Of a DNA stretch of 64,000 nucleotides, positions 24,683 through 31,887 are shown one piece after another. The notes below the pieces were generated by a model. The model was given only the letters and a program-made list of their open reading frames with translations, searched no databases and had not been told where the DNA came from. The DNA comes from Candidatus Baltobacteraceae bacterium (GTDB lineage Bacteria > Vulcanimicrobiota > Vulcanimicrobiia > Vulcanimicrobiales > Vulcanimicrobiaceae): NCBI GenBank assembly GCA_035502855.1, contig DATJTX010000029.1, positions 22,248 through 86,247 of the forward strand. The letters are read 5' to 3'. Each line of letters starts with the position of its first letter. Position 1 is the stretch's first letter. The translations under genes and the position numbers were made by a program.

Positions 24683-24723
24683 GCGACGACCCGATGTGTG
24701 CAAGGGCACATGAGGGTCGTCGC
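24683..24723 (+). ncRNA. Long hairpin between rpmG and tRNA-Trp
   Basis: GCGACGACCC pairs with GGGTCGTCGC (24683-24692 with 24714-24723) and an inner ATGTG pairs with CACAT, giving a 15-bp interrupted stem. It sits in the rpmG-tRNA spacer and may guide tRNA release by RNases or attenuate transcription. Confidence 0.55.
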
Positions 24724-24746
24724 AACGAAGCACTGGGCAAAAATGG

Positions 24747-24822
24747 AGGGCGGTAGCTCAATTGGTAGAGTAGCGGTCTCCAAAATCGCCGGTTGCAGGT
24801 TCGAGTCCTGTCCGCCCTGCCA
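24747..24822 (+). tRNA. tRNA-Trp (anticodon CCA)
   Basis: A 76-nt tRNA. Acceptor AGGGCGG / CCGCCCT with G73 and encoded CCA, anticodon stem GCGGT / ATCGC around CTCCAAA, T arm GCAGG-TTCGAGT-CCTGT. It lies between rpmG and secE, its usual place in many bacteria. Confidence 0.97.
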
Positions 24823-24846
24823 AATTAGATCCCGGGAGCGAAGAGT

Positions 24847-25104
24847 TTGGTGAACGAGCAAAAGAAAACCGCGCAAGGGCGCGGAACGAGCACGACGAGT
24901 CGCCAGGCACGATCCGTGGCCGGCGAAAATTTCGTGCGCGGCGTGTTCACCGAGTTGCGCCGCGTGACGTGGCCGACTCGCAACGAGTGGGTTTCCGCGA
25001 CGATCCTGACGCTCGCGCTGGTCATCGGCATCGGTCTGTACACCTGGGCGCTCGACAACGGCATCGGTGCGCTGCTCAATTTCCTCCATCCAGCCGGCAC
25101 CTAA
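24847..25104 (+). CDS. secE: Preprotein translocase subunit SecE
   Basis: An 85-residue SecE. The cytoplasmic amphipathic helix is FVRGVFTELRRVTWPTRNEWV (conserved RRVTWPT), followed by one membrane span, ATILTLALVIGIGLYTWAL. It is the small essential subunit of SecYEG. The start may be TTG 24847 or the adjacent GTG 24850; both lie within reach of GGGAG at 24834. nusG follows after 4 bp. Confidence 0.92.
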   Translation: MVNEQKKTAQGRGTSTTSRQARSVAGENFVRGVFTELRRVTWPTRNEWVSATILTLALVIGIGLYTWALDNGIGALLNFLHPAGT

Positions 25105-25108
25105 GATC

Positions 25109-25855
25109 ATGATGTCCGATATCGAACACGTATACCACGACCAAGAATACAAAGACGAGCAAGCCGTGCACGAGGACGTGCCGGCGGATGCAAGCCTGCC
25201 GCCGCCGCTCGAAGACGACATCGCCGACGACGTCGCTGCCGCTGACAGCATGACTGCCGACGGTGTGGCGGAGGCCGTCGACGATGAGAATGCGGTCGAA
25301 TCCCCGGCACCGGCGAAGAAAGACAACCGAAACTGGTTCGTCATCCATACCTATTCGGGGTACGAGAATAAGGTCAAAGCCAATCTCGAGCGTCGTATCC
25401 ACTCGATGAACATGGCCGAAAAGATTTTCCGCGTGCTCGTGCCGATGGAAGACGAGGTCGAGTTCAAGGACGGCAAGCGCAAGATCACGCCCAAGAAGGT
25501 ATTCCCAGGCTACGTCCTGGTCGAGATGATCATGGACGACCAATCGTGGTACGTCGTTCGCAACACGCAAGGTGTGACCGGCTTCGTCGGCAGCCCCGGT
25601 CCGGGCGAGAAACCCGTGCCGTTGCAAGAGAAAGAAGTCAAGACGATCCTCAAGCAGATGGGCATCGAAGCGCCCAAGCTCAAGATCGACTTTGCCAAGG
25701 GCGATCGCGTCAAAGTTACGTCGGGTCCGTTCTTCGACTTCACCGGCGTCGTCGACGAGATCCAGCCGGAAAAAGAACGCCTGCGAGCGCTCATCTCGAT
25801 CTTCGGACGCGAAACCCCGGTCGAACTCGAATTCTTCCAGGTGGAAAAGGTGTAG
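25109..25855 (+). CDS. nusG: Transcription termination/antitermination protein NusG
   Basis: A 248-residue NusG. An acidic, low-complexity N-terminal extension covers about residues 1-72. The NGN domain begins at Trp76 (WFVIHTYSGYENKVKANL) and contains VFPGYVLVEM. The KOW domain is FAKGDRVKVTSGPFFDFTG. It links RNA polymerase to Rho or the ribosome. Two adjacent ATGs (25109 and 25112) are possible starts. The extension is longer than in E. coli but is seen in several high-GC groups. Confidence 0.95.
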   Translation: MMSDIEHVYHDQEYKDEQAVHEDVPADASLPPPLEDDIADDVAAADSMTADGVAEAVDDENAVESPAPAKKDNRNWFVIHTYSGYENKVKANLERRIHSMNMAEKIFRVLVPMEDEVEFKDGKRKITPKKVFPGYVLVEMIMDDQSWYVVRNTQGVTGFVGSPGPGEKPVPLQEKEVKTILKQMGIEAPKLKIDFAKGDRVKVTSGPFFDFTGVVDEIQPEKERLRALISIFGRETPVELEFFQVEKV

Positions 25856-25876
25856 TAGGTCCCTCGTCCTTCCGTG

Positions 25877-25946
25877 CTTCGAGGCTCGCGCTGCGCGCTC
25901 GCACCTCAGCATGACGGGGCTTGCGCCCTCGCACCTCAGGATGACA
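25877..25946 (+). repeat. CTCAG-x-x-TGAC repeat, two adjoining copies
   Basis: Two head-to-tail units of an element that begins CTTCGAGGCTCG and ends GCACCTCAGxxTGAC. Relatives lie at 56260-56298 (opposite strand), 57915-58112 and, shortened, at 41849-41872. The end of the second unit forms TTGCGC-N18-CATAAT (25921-25950), which could act as a promoter for rplK. Confidence 0.7.
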
Positions 25947-25959
25947 TAATAACTCGGTT

Positions 25960-26123
25960 TCTCATGCGACAACCCCGACGTATGAGATTTCTTAGGGGTA
26001 GGGACGCTTTTCGCAGGGCGTTCCGCAACGAAGGAAGACTTGGGACGCGCCGGAGCCCCGGATGGGCGGGAGGCGCGGCCACATAACCGTCGGCAACACG
26101 ATGTTGCCCCGCGTCTTCCAAGT
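25960..26123 (+). promoter_or_regulatory. Structured leader of the rplK-rplA mRNA
   Basis: After a small stem (TCTCAT / ATGAGA, 25960-25987), ACTTGGGACGCG at 26038-26049 can pair with CGCGTC-TT-CCAAGT at 26110-26123 with a TT bulge. This encloses a perfect hairpin GGCAACA-CGA-TGTTGCC (26092-26108). Placement fits autoregulation of rplK-rplA by L1, but no consensus L1 site was matched, so this is inference. Confidence 0.5.
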
Positions 26124-26173
26124 GCGGAACGCCGTGCACGAAAGGCGTACCGTACCAAGCGAAAGACAAACAC

Positions 26174-26596
26174 ATGGCAAAGAAGGTCGTAGGAAAAATC
26201 GGTCTCCAAATCCCGGCCGGCAAGGCAACGCCCGCGCCGCCGATCGGTCCCGCGCTGGGCCCCTATTCGCTGAACATCATGGACTTCTGCAAGCAGTACA
26301 ACGAACGTACCGCTTCGCAGGCGGGTATGATCATTCCGGTCGAGATCACGGTCTACGAAGATCGTACGTTCACGTTCATCACGAAAACGCCGCCGGCGTC
26401 GTTTCTGATCAAGCAGGCGCTGAAGATCGAGTCGGGCTCGAAAGAACCCAATCGCAACAAGGTCGGGAAGCTGACGCAAAAGCAGCTCGAGGAGATCGCC
26501 AAGATCAAGATGCCCGACATCAATGCCAACGACATCGATGCCGCCAAGAAGATCATCGCCGGAACGGCGCGCTCGATGGGCGTGGAGGTGGAGTAA
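26174..26596 (+). CDS. rplK: 50S ribosomal protein L11
   Basis: A 140-residue L11. The N-terminal domain has [28 protein letters not shown], and the rRNA-binding C-terminal domain has [34 protein letters not shown] in consecutive segments. It forms the GTPase-associated centre with L10 and L7/L12. It overlaps rplA by one base. Confidence 0.97.
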   Translation: MAKKVVGKIGLQIPAGKATPAPPIGPALGPYSLNIMDFCKQYNERTASQAGMIIPVEITVYEDRTFTFITKTPPASFLIKQALKIESGSKEPNRNKVGKLTQKQLEEIAKIKMPDINANDIDAAKKIIAGTARSMGVEVE

Positions 26597-27297
26597 TGCC
26601 GCAGCATCATGGCAAGCGTTACAAAAATCTCGTCGCCAACTTCGATAAAAAGGCGCTCTACACGCCGGCCGAAGCGATCGGCTTCGTGAAGAAGAACGCG
26701 AACGCGAAGTTCAATGAAACGGTGGAGATCCACATCCGCCTCGGGGTCGATCCGAAGAAGAGCGATCAGAACGTGCGCGGCACGGTGTTGCTGCCGCATG
26801 GTACGGGGCGCACGGTTCGCGTGATCGCGTTCGCCAAGGGCGACAACGCGAAAGCTGCCGCAGAGGCGGGCGCCGACGTCGTCGGAGATCAGGAGTTGAT
26901 CGACAGGCTGAAAGCGGGCTTCACCGAGTTCGACGTCGCGGTCGCGACGCCCGACATGATGGCGCAAGTGGGTAAGGAACTCGGGCGCATCCTTGCCCAG
27001 AAGATGCCCAATCCAAAAGCCGGGACCGTGTCGCCCAACATCGCCGGCGCGATTCGCGACATCAAGGCCGGTAAGGTGGAATACCGGCTCGATAAGGCCG
27101 GCATCATCCACACGATCGTCGGCAAGGCGGCATTCGACGAGCATCAGCTGCTCGAGAACGTCAGTGCCCTGCTCGACGCGATCGTGCGCGCAAAGCCGTC
27201 GGCGGCCAAAGGCACGTACTTGCGAAGCGTGACGCTCGCGAGCACAATGGGGCCCGGCGTCAAAATCGATCCGAACCGGGTCAAAGCCACCGCGTAG
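26596..27297 (+). CDS. rplA: 50S ribosomal protein L1
   Basis: A 233-residue L1, started at the ATG that overlaps the rplK stop; an in-frame opening further upstream is not part of the protein. Landmarks are KFNETVEIHIRLGVDPKKSDQ, the signature MPNPKAGTVSP and the end STMGPGVKIDP. L1 forms the mobile stalk near the E site and represses its own mRNA in many bacteria. Instead of rplJ, a terminator and 14.7 kb of unrelated genes follow. Confidence 0.97.
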   Translation: MPQHHGKRYKNLVANFDKKALYTPAEAIGFVKKNANAKFNETVEIHIRLGVDPKKSDQNVRGTVLLPHGTGRTVRVIAFAKGDNAKAAAEAGADVVGDQELIDRLKAGFTEFDVAVATPDMMAQVGKELGRILAQKMPNPKAGTVSPNIAGAIRDIKAGKVEYRLDKAGIIHTIVGKAAFDEHQLLENVSALLDAIVRAKPSAAKGTYLRSVTLASTMGPGVKIDPNRVKATA

Positions 27298-27346
27298 GAG
27301 GGGCAAGGAAGAGTGGGCTGCGCCGACGTTGCGCGGCGCAGGAACA

Positions 27347-27380
27347 GAGGGCCCGGCCGGAAGGCTGGGCTCCTTTTTTT
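27347..27380 (+). terminator. Intrinsic terminator of the rplK-rplA transcript
   Basis: A GC-rich stem (GGGCCCGGCC / GGCTGGGCTCC with wobble pairs, GGAA loop) followed by seven Ts. A smaller hairpin, CTGCGCC / GGCGCAG, lies just before it. It separates rplA from the inserted genes. Confidence 0.9.
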
Positions 27381-27481
27381 GGGGTCCAACAAATTGGGGC
27401 TTGACTATCGGCCGTGTTTCCGCCATTACTATTGCTAGGGATTTTGCCCGTGATTTAAGGCGTGACTCGACCGGTAAAAAT

Positions 27482-27895
27482 ATGCGTGGAACTATGCGTG
27501 AACTGAAGCGAAACGACGCGATTGACCGCGGCGAGCTCTCCGCCCCTGAAGCCCACCAGCGGGCGATGTCGCTCCCGATCGAGGAGGCGGTCGGCGAGCT
27601 CATCTCTCTTCTCGGAGCGAAGACGGTCGCGACGATCGGCGGCGTCGGCGAGACGCGCGCCGTTGCGCAATGGACCACTGGCCGGCTTCCGCAGCGCTCG
27701 AACGTCCTGCGGTTCGCACTGCAGATCGCCGCGATGATCGGCAGTGCAAACGATCCCGAGGCCGTGCGAGCCTGGTTCCACGGGAGTAATCCGCACTTGG
27801 CCGATCGTGTTCCGGCGCTGATGCTGCGGGACGAACCCTTACACGAAATACAGGGGGAAATCATGACCGCCGCGCGTGCGTTCGCGGCTCGTTGA
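27482..27895 (+). CDS. ParS/MbcA-like (Xre-type) antitoxin-domain protein without toxin partner
   Basis: A 137-residue protein; ATG at 27482 chosen (another at 27494). Residues 35-75 resemble an Xre/ParS helix-turn-helix (LISLLGAKTVATIGGVGETRAVAQW). The end resembles the toxin-binding DUF2384 region (DPEAVRAWFHGSNPHLADRVPALMLRD). Such proteins normally pair with a RES-domain toxin, absent here; the next gene encodes a STAS protein. It could be a stand-alone regulator of the STAS and malonate genes. Family assignment is by motif recognition only. Confidence 0.6.
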   Translation: MRGTMRELKRNDAIDRGELSAPEAHQRAMSLPIEEAVGELISLLGAKTVATIGGVGETRAVAQWTTGRLPQRSNVLRFALQIAAMIGSANDPEAVRAWFHGSNPHLADRVPALMLRDEPLHEIQGEIMTAARAFAAR

Positions 27896-27946
27896 GGGCG
27901 TTTCACGGCGATTGCCCCCAGGTTGTATTTGACTACAGGTACGTCT

Positions 27947-28318
27947 ATGGTGATGGGTATGGAAGGTAACGGGACCTTCGGGGTGGCCCACGAGTCTCTG
28001 CCCTGGGCCGAGATTCTCGTTATCGACGGTGAGCTCGACATCGCAGTCGCGGGCCGGTTTGCCGAACTGATCGAGAAGCAGCTCGAGGGCAGCCGTCCGG
28101 TGATCGTCGATCTCACCGCGTGCACCTATCTCGACTCGACCATTCTCAACGTTTTGGTTCGCGCCGCCAACGCCGCACCCGAGCGCGTCGGTGTGATCGT
28201 TCCACTCGAATCGCGGGTGCGCAAACTTTTCAAGATCACGAGTCTGGAAGCTCCCCTGCGTCTCACCGAAACGCGCGACCAACTGCAGGAGCGGTTTTCA
28301 GCGCGGGCCGATTCGTAG
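27947..28318 (+). CDS. STAS domain anti-sigma-factor-antagonist-like protein
   Basis: A 123-residue single STAS domain: ILVIDGELDIAVAGRF, VIVDLTACTYLDSTILNVLVRA (the phosphorylatable Ser/Thr loop LDST) and a C-terminal helix. Such proteins bind anti-sigma kinases and release a partner sigma factor. No RsbW-like kinase is in the window. ATG at 27947 is preferred over an upstream TTG. It precedes mdcA by 41 bp, so it may be co-transcribed, but a functional link is not shown. Confidence 0.8.
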   Translation: MVMGMEGNGTFGVAHESLPWAEILVIDGELDIAVAGRFAELIEKQLEGSRPVIVDLTACTYLDSTILNVLVRAANAAPERVGVIVPLESRVRKLFKITSLEAPLRLTETRDQLQERFSARADS

Positions 28319-28359
28319 CTTCGTAGGGCGGGCTCGCCTGCGCGGCCAACTCCCGCCGG

Positions 28360-29994
28360 ATGATCCCGGCATGGAATACGCGCCGCCGGCGCAAGGATGA
28401 ACGCCTCGAGCGTATTACGCGCCTGGTCCAAGACGGCCGGTTCGAGGCGGCTGACGCGGTTGCCGTGCTCGAAGCGCTCATCGAGCCGGGCGATCGCGTG
28501 TGCCTCGAAGGCGACAATCAAAAGCAGGCCGACTTTCTCTCGCGCGTGCTTGCTTCGGTCGATCCGGCACTCGTTCACGACATCCATCTGCTCATTTCCG
28601 TCATCGGTCGTCCGGAGCACATCGCGCTCTTCGAGCGTGGGATCGCCGCGCAGGTCGATTTTTCGTATGCCGGTCCGCAGTCGCTGCGATTGGCGCAGCA
28701 AGTCGCCGACGGTCGCGTCCGAATCGGCGCCATTCACACCTATCTCGAACTCTTTGCGCGCTATTTCGTCGATCTGACGCCCGACGTGGCTCTTGTCGCG
28801 GCAGACGAGGCGGATGCTGAGGGCAACCTCTTCACCGGGCCGAACACCGAGGAAACGCCGACCATTGCCGAGGCAACGGCGTTTCGCGACGGCATCGTCA
28901 TCGCGCAGGTGAACCGCATCGTCGATCGCGTCAAGCGCGTCGATATTCCGGGCGATTGGATCGATCTGATCGTCGTTTCCGATAAGCCGTACGAGATCGA
29001 GCCGCTCTTCACGCGCGATCCGGAACAGATCGACGACGTCCAAGTGTTGATGGCGATGCTCGTACTGCGCGGCGTCTACGAACGCCATCGCGTGCGCAGT
29101 CTCAACCACGGCATCGGATTCGACACGGCCGCGATCGAGCTGATCCTTCCCACCTACGGAGAACGCCTGGGGCTGCGCGGCGAGGTGTGCACGCACTGGG
29201 TGCTCAATCCGCATCCGACGCTCATCCCCGCGATCGAGAGCGGCTGGGTGCGCAGCGTGCACTGCTACGGCGGCGAACTCGGAATGGAACGTTACGTTGC
29301 AGCGCGTCCGGACGTCTTCTTCACCGGCCGCGACGGAACGTTGCGTTCCAACCGCGCGTATTGCCAAACCGCCGGTCTGTACGCAACGGATCTCTTCATC
29401 GGCTCGACGCTGCAGATCGATCGCGACGCCAACTCGTCCACGGCCACGCTCGGGCGCATTGCCGGCTTCGGCGGGGCGCCGAACTTGGGCAGCGATCCGC
29501 GCGGGCGCCGTCATCCGAGCGCCGCCTGGCTCGAAATGACCTCGTCCGATGAAGAGGTGCGGCGCGGGCGCAAGATCGTCGTCCAGCTGGTCGAGACATT
29601 TCAAGAAAGCGGCGTGCCGACGTTCGTGGAGCGGCTCGATGCGATCGAGCTCGGGCGCAACGCGGGGTTTCCGATCGCGCCGGTGATGATTTACGGCGAC
29701 GACGTCACCCACGTCGTGACCGAGGAAGGCATCGCCTATCTCTACCGCGCGAGCGGCCTCGACGAGCGCCGCGCCGCACTTGCCGCCATTGCCGGCGTCA
29801 CCCCGATCGGCATGGCAACGAGTGAAGAGCGCACGCGCGCCCTCCGAGCCGAAGGCATCGTCGCCTTTCCGGAAGATCTCGGCGTGCGCCGCAGCGAGGC
29901 GAACCGCACGCTGCTCGCGGCGAGGTCGGTCCGAGAGCTGGTCGAATGGTCGGGCGGATTGTACGATCCGCCCAAGCGCTTCAGGAGCTGGTGA
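28360..29994 (+). CDS. mdcA: Malonate decarboxylase subunit alpha (malonyl-S-ACP:acetate transferase)
   Basis: A 544-residue MdcA, about the usual length. It starts WNTRRRRKDERL and contains GDRVCLEGDNQKQADFLSR, SLNHGIGFDTAAIELILPTY and IAGFGGAPNLGSDPRGRRHPS, all family hallmarks. MdcA exchanges acetyl for malonyl on the special acyl-carrier protein MdcC. It opens the operon mdcA-C-D-E-GB-H, which has overlapping reading frames throughout. The enzyme converts malonate to acetate and CO2 in the cytoplasm, without biotin. Confidence 0.93.
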   Translation: MIPAWNTRRRRKDERLERITRLVQDGRFEAADAVAVLEALIEPGDRVCLEGDNQKQADFLSRVLASVDPALVHDIHLLISVIGRPEHIALFERGIAAQVDFSYAGPQSLRLAQQVADGRVRIGAIHTYLELFARYFVDLTPDVALVAADEADAEGNLFTGPNTEETPTIAEATAFRDGIVIAQVNRIVDRVKRVDIPGDWIDLIVVSDKPYEIEPLFTRDPEQIDDVQVLMAMLVLRGVYERHRVRSLNHGIGFDTAAIELILPTYGERLGLRGEVCTHWVLNPHPTLIPAIESGWVRSVHCYGGELGMERYVAARPDVFFTGRDGTLRSNRAYCQTAGLYATDLFIGSTLQIDRDANSSTATLGRIAGFGGAPNLGSDPRGRRHPSAAWLEMTSSDEEVRRGRKIVVQLVETFQESGVPTFVERLDAIELGRNAGFPIAPVMIYGDDVTHVVTEEGIAYLYRASGLDERRAALAAIAGVTPIGMATSEERTRALRAEGIVAFPEDLGVRRSEANRTLLAARSVRELVEWSGGLYDPPKRFRSW

Positions 29995-30287
29995 TGATCG
30001 AAACGCTGAGCTACGAGTTTGCGGCGAATGAGCCCGTGGCCAACCGCGCGCACGTGGGTGTCGTCGCTTCCGGGAATTGCGAAGTTCTGCTCGAACCCGC
30101 CGCGGACGGCCGCGCGTCGATCGTCGTGCGTACCAGCGTAACCGGGTTCGATCGCACCTGGCAGGCCGTGCTCGCGCGCTTCTTCGCGCGCAACCCCGTT
30201 GCGGTGCAGATCGAGATCAACGACTTCGGAGCGACACCAGCGGTCGTAGCGCTGCGCCTCGAGCAGGCGCTCGAGTACGCGCGATGA
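29994..30287 (+). CDS. mdcC: Malonate decarboxylase acyl carrier protein (subunit delta)
   Basis: A 97-residue MdcC. VGVVASGNCEVLLEP holds Ser26, the expected attachment site of the 2'-(5''-phosphoribosyl)-3'-dephospho-CoA arm. The ATG shares bases with the mdcA stop. A GTG one codon upstream is an alternative start. It carries the malonyl and acetyl groups between MdcA and the MdcD-MdcE decarboxylase. Confidence 0.92.
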   Translation: MIETLSYEFAANEPVANRAHVGVVASGNCEVLLEPAADGRASIVVRTSVTGFDRTWQAVLARFFARNPVAVQIEINDFGATPAVVALRLEQALEYAR

Positions 30288-31090
30288 CGCCGTTCTTGAC
30301 CGAGTCCTTTGCCGAACGTGGGGCGCGCGAACGCGCGCGCGCGTTGCTCGATCCCGCGAGCTTTCGCGAACTGCTCGATCCGTTCGCTCGCATCGCCTCG
30401 CCGTACTTGGCCGCCCAAGACGTAGTACCGCAAGCGGACGACGGCGTGGTGGTTGCACGCGGAACGCTGGGCAACCGGCGCGCATGCGTGGTCGCGAGCG
30501 ACGGCCGTTTTCTGGGCGGTTCGATCGGCGAGATCGGCGGCGCTAAAATCGCCGGTGCGCTCGAACTGGCGCGACGCGATTTCGAGGACGGCAGACCGAC
30601 GCGCGTCGTGCTCGCGCTCGATACCGGCGGCATTCGCCTGCAGGAAGCAAACCTCGGTATCCTCGCCGTCACCGAGATCTGCGATGCAATCGTCGCGCTG
30701 CGCGAACGAATGCCGGTGGTGGCGGTGATCGCCGGCCGCGTCGGCGTGTACGGCGGGCTCTCGCTTTCGACCGCGCTGTGCAGTGCGATCATCGTGAGCG
30801 AAGGCGCGCGCATCGGGCTCAATGGTCCCGACGTCGTCGAAACGGAGTCGGGTATCGAGGAGATGGATTCATCCGATCGGCCGCTGATCTGGCGCGTCAC
30901 CGGCGGACGGCGCCGTTTCGAGCAAGACTTCACGACCGAATTGGTCGCCGACGACGTCGGCGCGATTCGTGCTGCGGTGGAACGGGCGTTCGAACGTCCC
31001 CGTCCGCTGGGTCCGCTGGTGCCGCCGCCGTTTCCCGATCCGCGGCTGGAACGCGATGCGTTTCTGCATGCCATGGAGATCCAACCGTGA
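30284..31090 (+). CDS. mdcD: Malonate decarboxylase subunit beta
   Basis: A 268-residue carboxyltransferase-like subunit. It starts MTPFLTESFAERGARERA and has GGSIGEIGGAKIAGALELA, LDTGGIRLQEANLG and GRVGVYGGLSLSTALCSAII, the crotonase-fold oxyanion region. With MdcE it decarboxylates malonyl-S-MdcC. It overlaps mdcC by 4 bp and mdcE by 4 bp. Confidence 0.93.
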   Translation: MTPFLTESFAERGARERARALLDPASFRELLDPFARIASPYLAAQDVVPQADDGVVVARGTLGNRRACVVASDGRFLGGSIGEIGGAKIAGALELARRDFEDGRPTRVVLALDTGGIRLQEANLGILAVTEICDAIVALRERMPVVAVIAGRVGVYGGLSLSTALCSAIIVSEGARIGLNGPDVVETESGIEEMDSSDRPLIWRVTGGRRRFEQDFTTELVADDVGAIRAAVERAFERPRPLGPLVPPPFPDPRLERDAFLHAMEIQP

Positions 31091-31887
31091 GGACCGTGGT
31101 CTCACGCGGGCGCTTGTGGTACGAACGCTTCGCAAACAAAGGAACGGCGGTGGCGGGCTTGCCGCCATCCGTGCTTGCTGCCGACGTTTCGCTCGACGGA
31201 TTTCCCGTGCGCACGATCGTCGTGGTTCCCGATCCGCAGGCACGCTTCGAACGTGCGCGTGCGGGCGAAGTTGGAATCGACGAGGGATTTGGTCTGGCAG
31301 CTGCGGTGAACGGAACGCCCAAGAAGAGCGCAATTCTCGCGATCGTCGACGTTCCCGGACAGGCCTTCGGCGTGCGCGAAGAAGCGGTCGGATTGCAGCG
31401 CGCCCTGGCAGCCTCGGCGGACGCGTACATTCGGGCGCGACGCGGCGGGCATCCCGTCCTCGCTCTCGTCGTCGGCAAGGCGATCTCCGGCGCGTTTCTG
31501 GCCCACGGCCTGCAGGCGGGCTGGATCGGCGCGCTCGACGATTCCGCCATCGAGATTCACGTGATGTCGGAGCCAGCCGTCGCGCGCGTCACGCGGATGC
31601 AGCGCGAAGATTTGGCGCGCATCGCGCGCGAGATTCCGGCGACCGCGCGCGACATCCACACCTTTGCGCGCTTCGGCGCGATCGATCGCATCTTTCGGAT
31701 CGCCGATTTCGACGAGCCGAGTGATGCCGAGGTTGCGAACGTGCACGAGGCATTGGTCGCCGTGCTGCGCAATCCGGTTCTCGCATTACGCAATCCGGTC
31801 GATAAGTTGGCGGTGCCCGCGGCAACGCAAACGCGTGCGCTCGCGCGCCGCGTCCGCGACGAGCTCGCGGCTCGCTGGGATGAATGA
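31087..31887 (+). CDS. mdcE: Malonate decarboxylase subunit gamma
   Basis: A 266-residue MdcE; GTG 31087 overlaps the mdcD stop in a GTGA arrangement. Motifs include RGRLWYERF at the N terminus, LAIVDVPGQAFGVREEA and LVVGKAISGAFLAHGLQA, typical of the gamma subunit. It forms the decarboxylase with MdcD, the two subunits being a split carboxyltransferase fold. It overlaps the fused mdcG-mdcB gene by 8 bp. Confidence 0.92.
   Translation: MRTVVSRGRLWYERFANKGTAVAGLPPSVLAADVSLDGFPVRTIVVVPDPQARFERARAGEVGIDEGFGLAAAVNGTPKKSAILAIVDVPGQAFGVREEAVGLQRALAASADAYIRARRGGHPVLALVVGKAISGAFLAHGLQAGWIGALDDSAIEIHVMSEPAVARVTRMQREDLARIAREIPATARDIHTFARFGAIDRIFRIADFDEPSDAEVANVHEALVAVLRNPVLALRNPVDKLAVPAATQTRALARRVRDELAARWDE

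Noticed and set aside
27298..27380. A second L10 leader left behind rplA
   Set aside because: Two GC hairpins and a T-run explain it as a plain terminator; the L10-binding words (GAAGACCGTAGG, CCTGCCGAGGTG) occur only before rplJ.
26353..28125. 590-codon minus-strand frame across rplK, rplA and the ParS-like gene
   Set aside because: Runs through three supported genes and a terminator; no domain seen.
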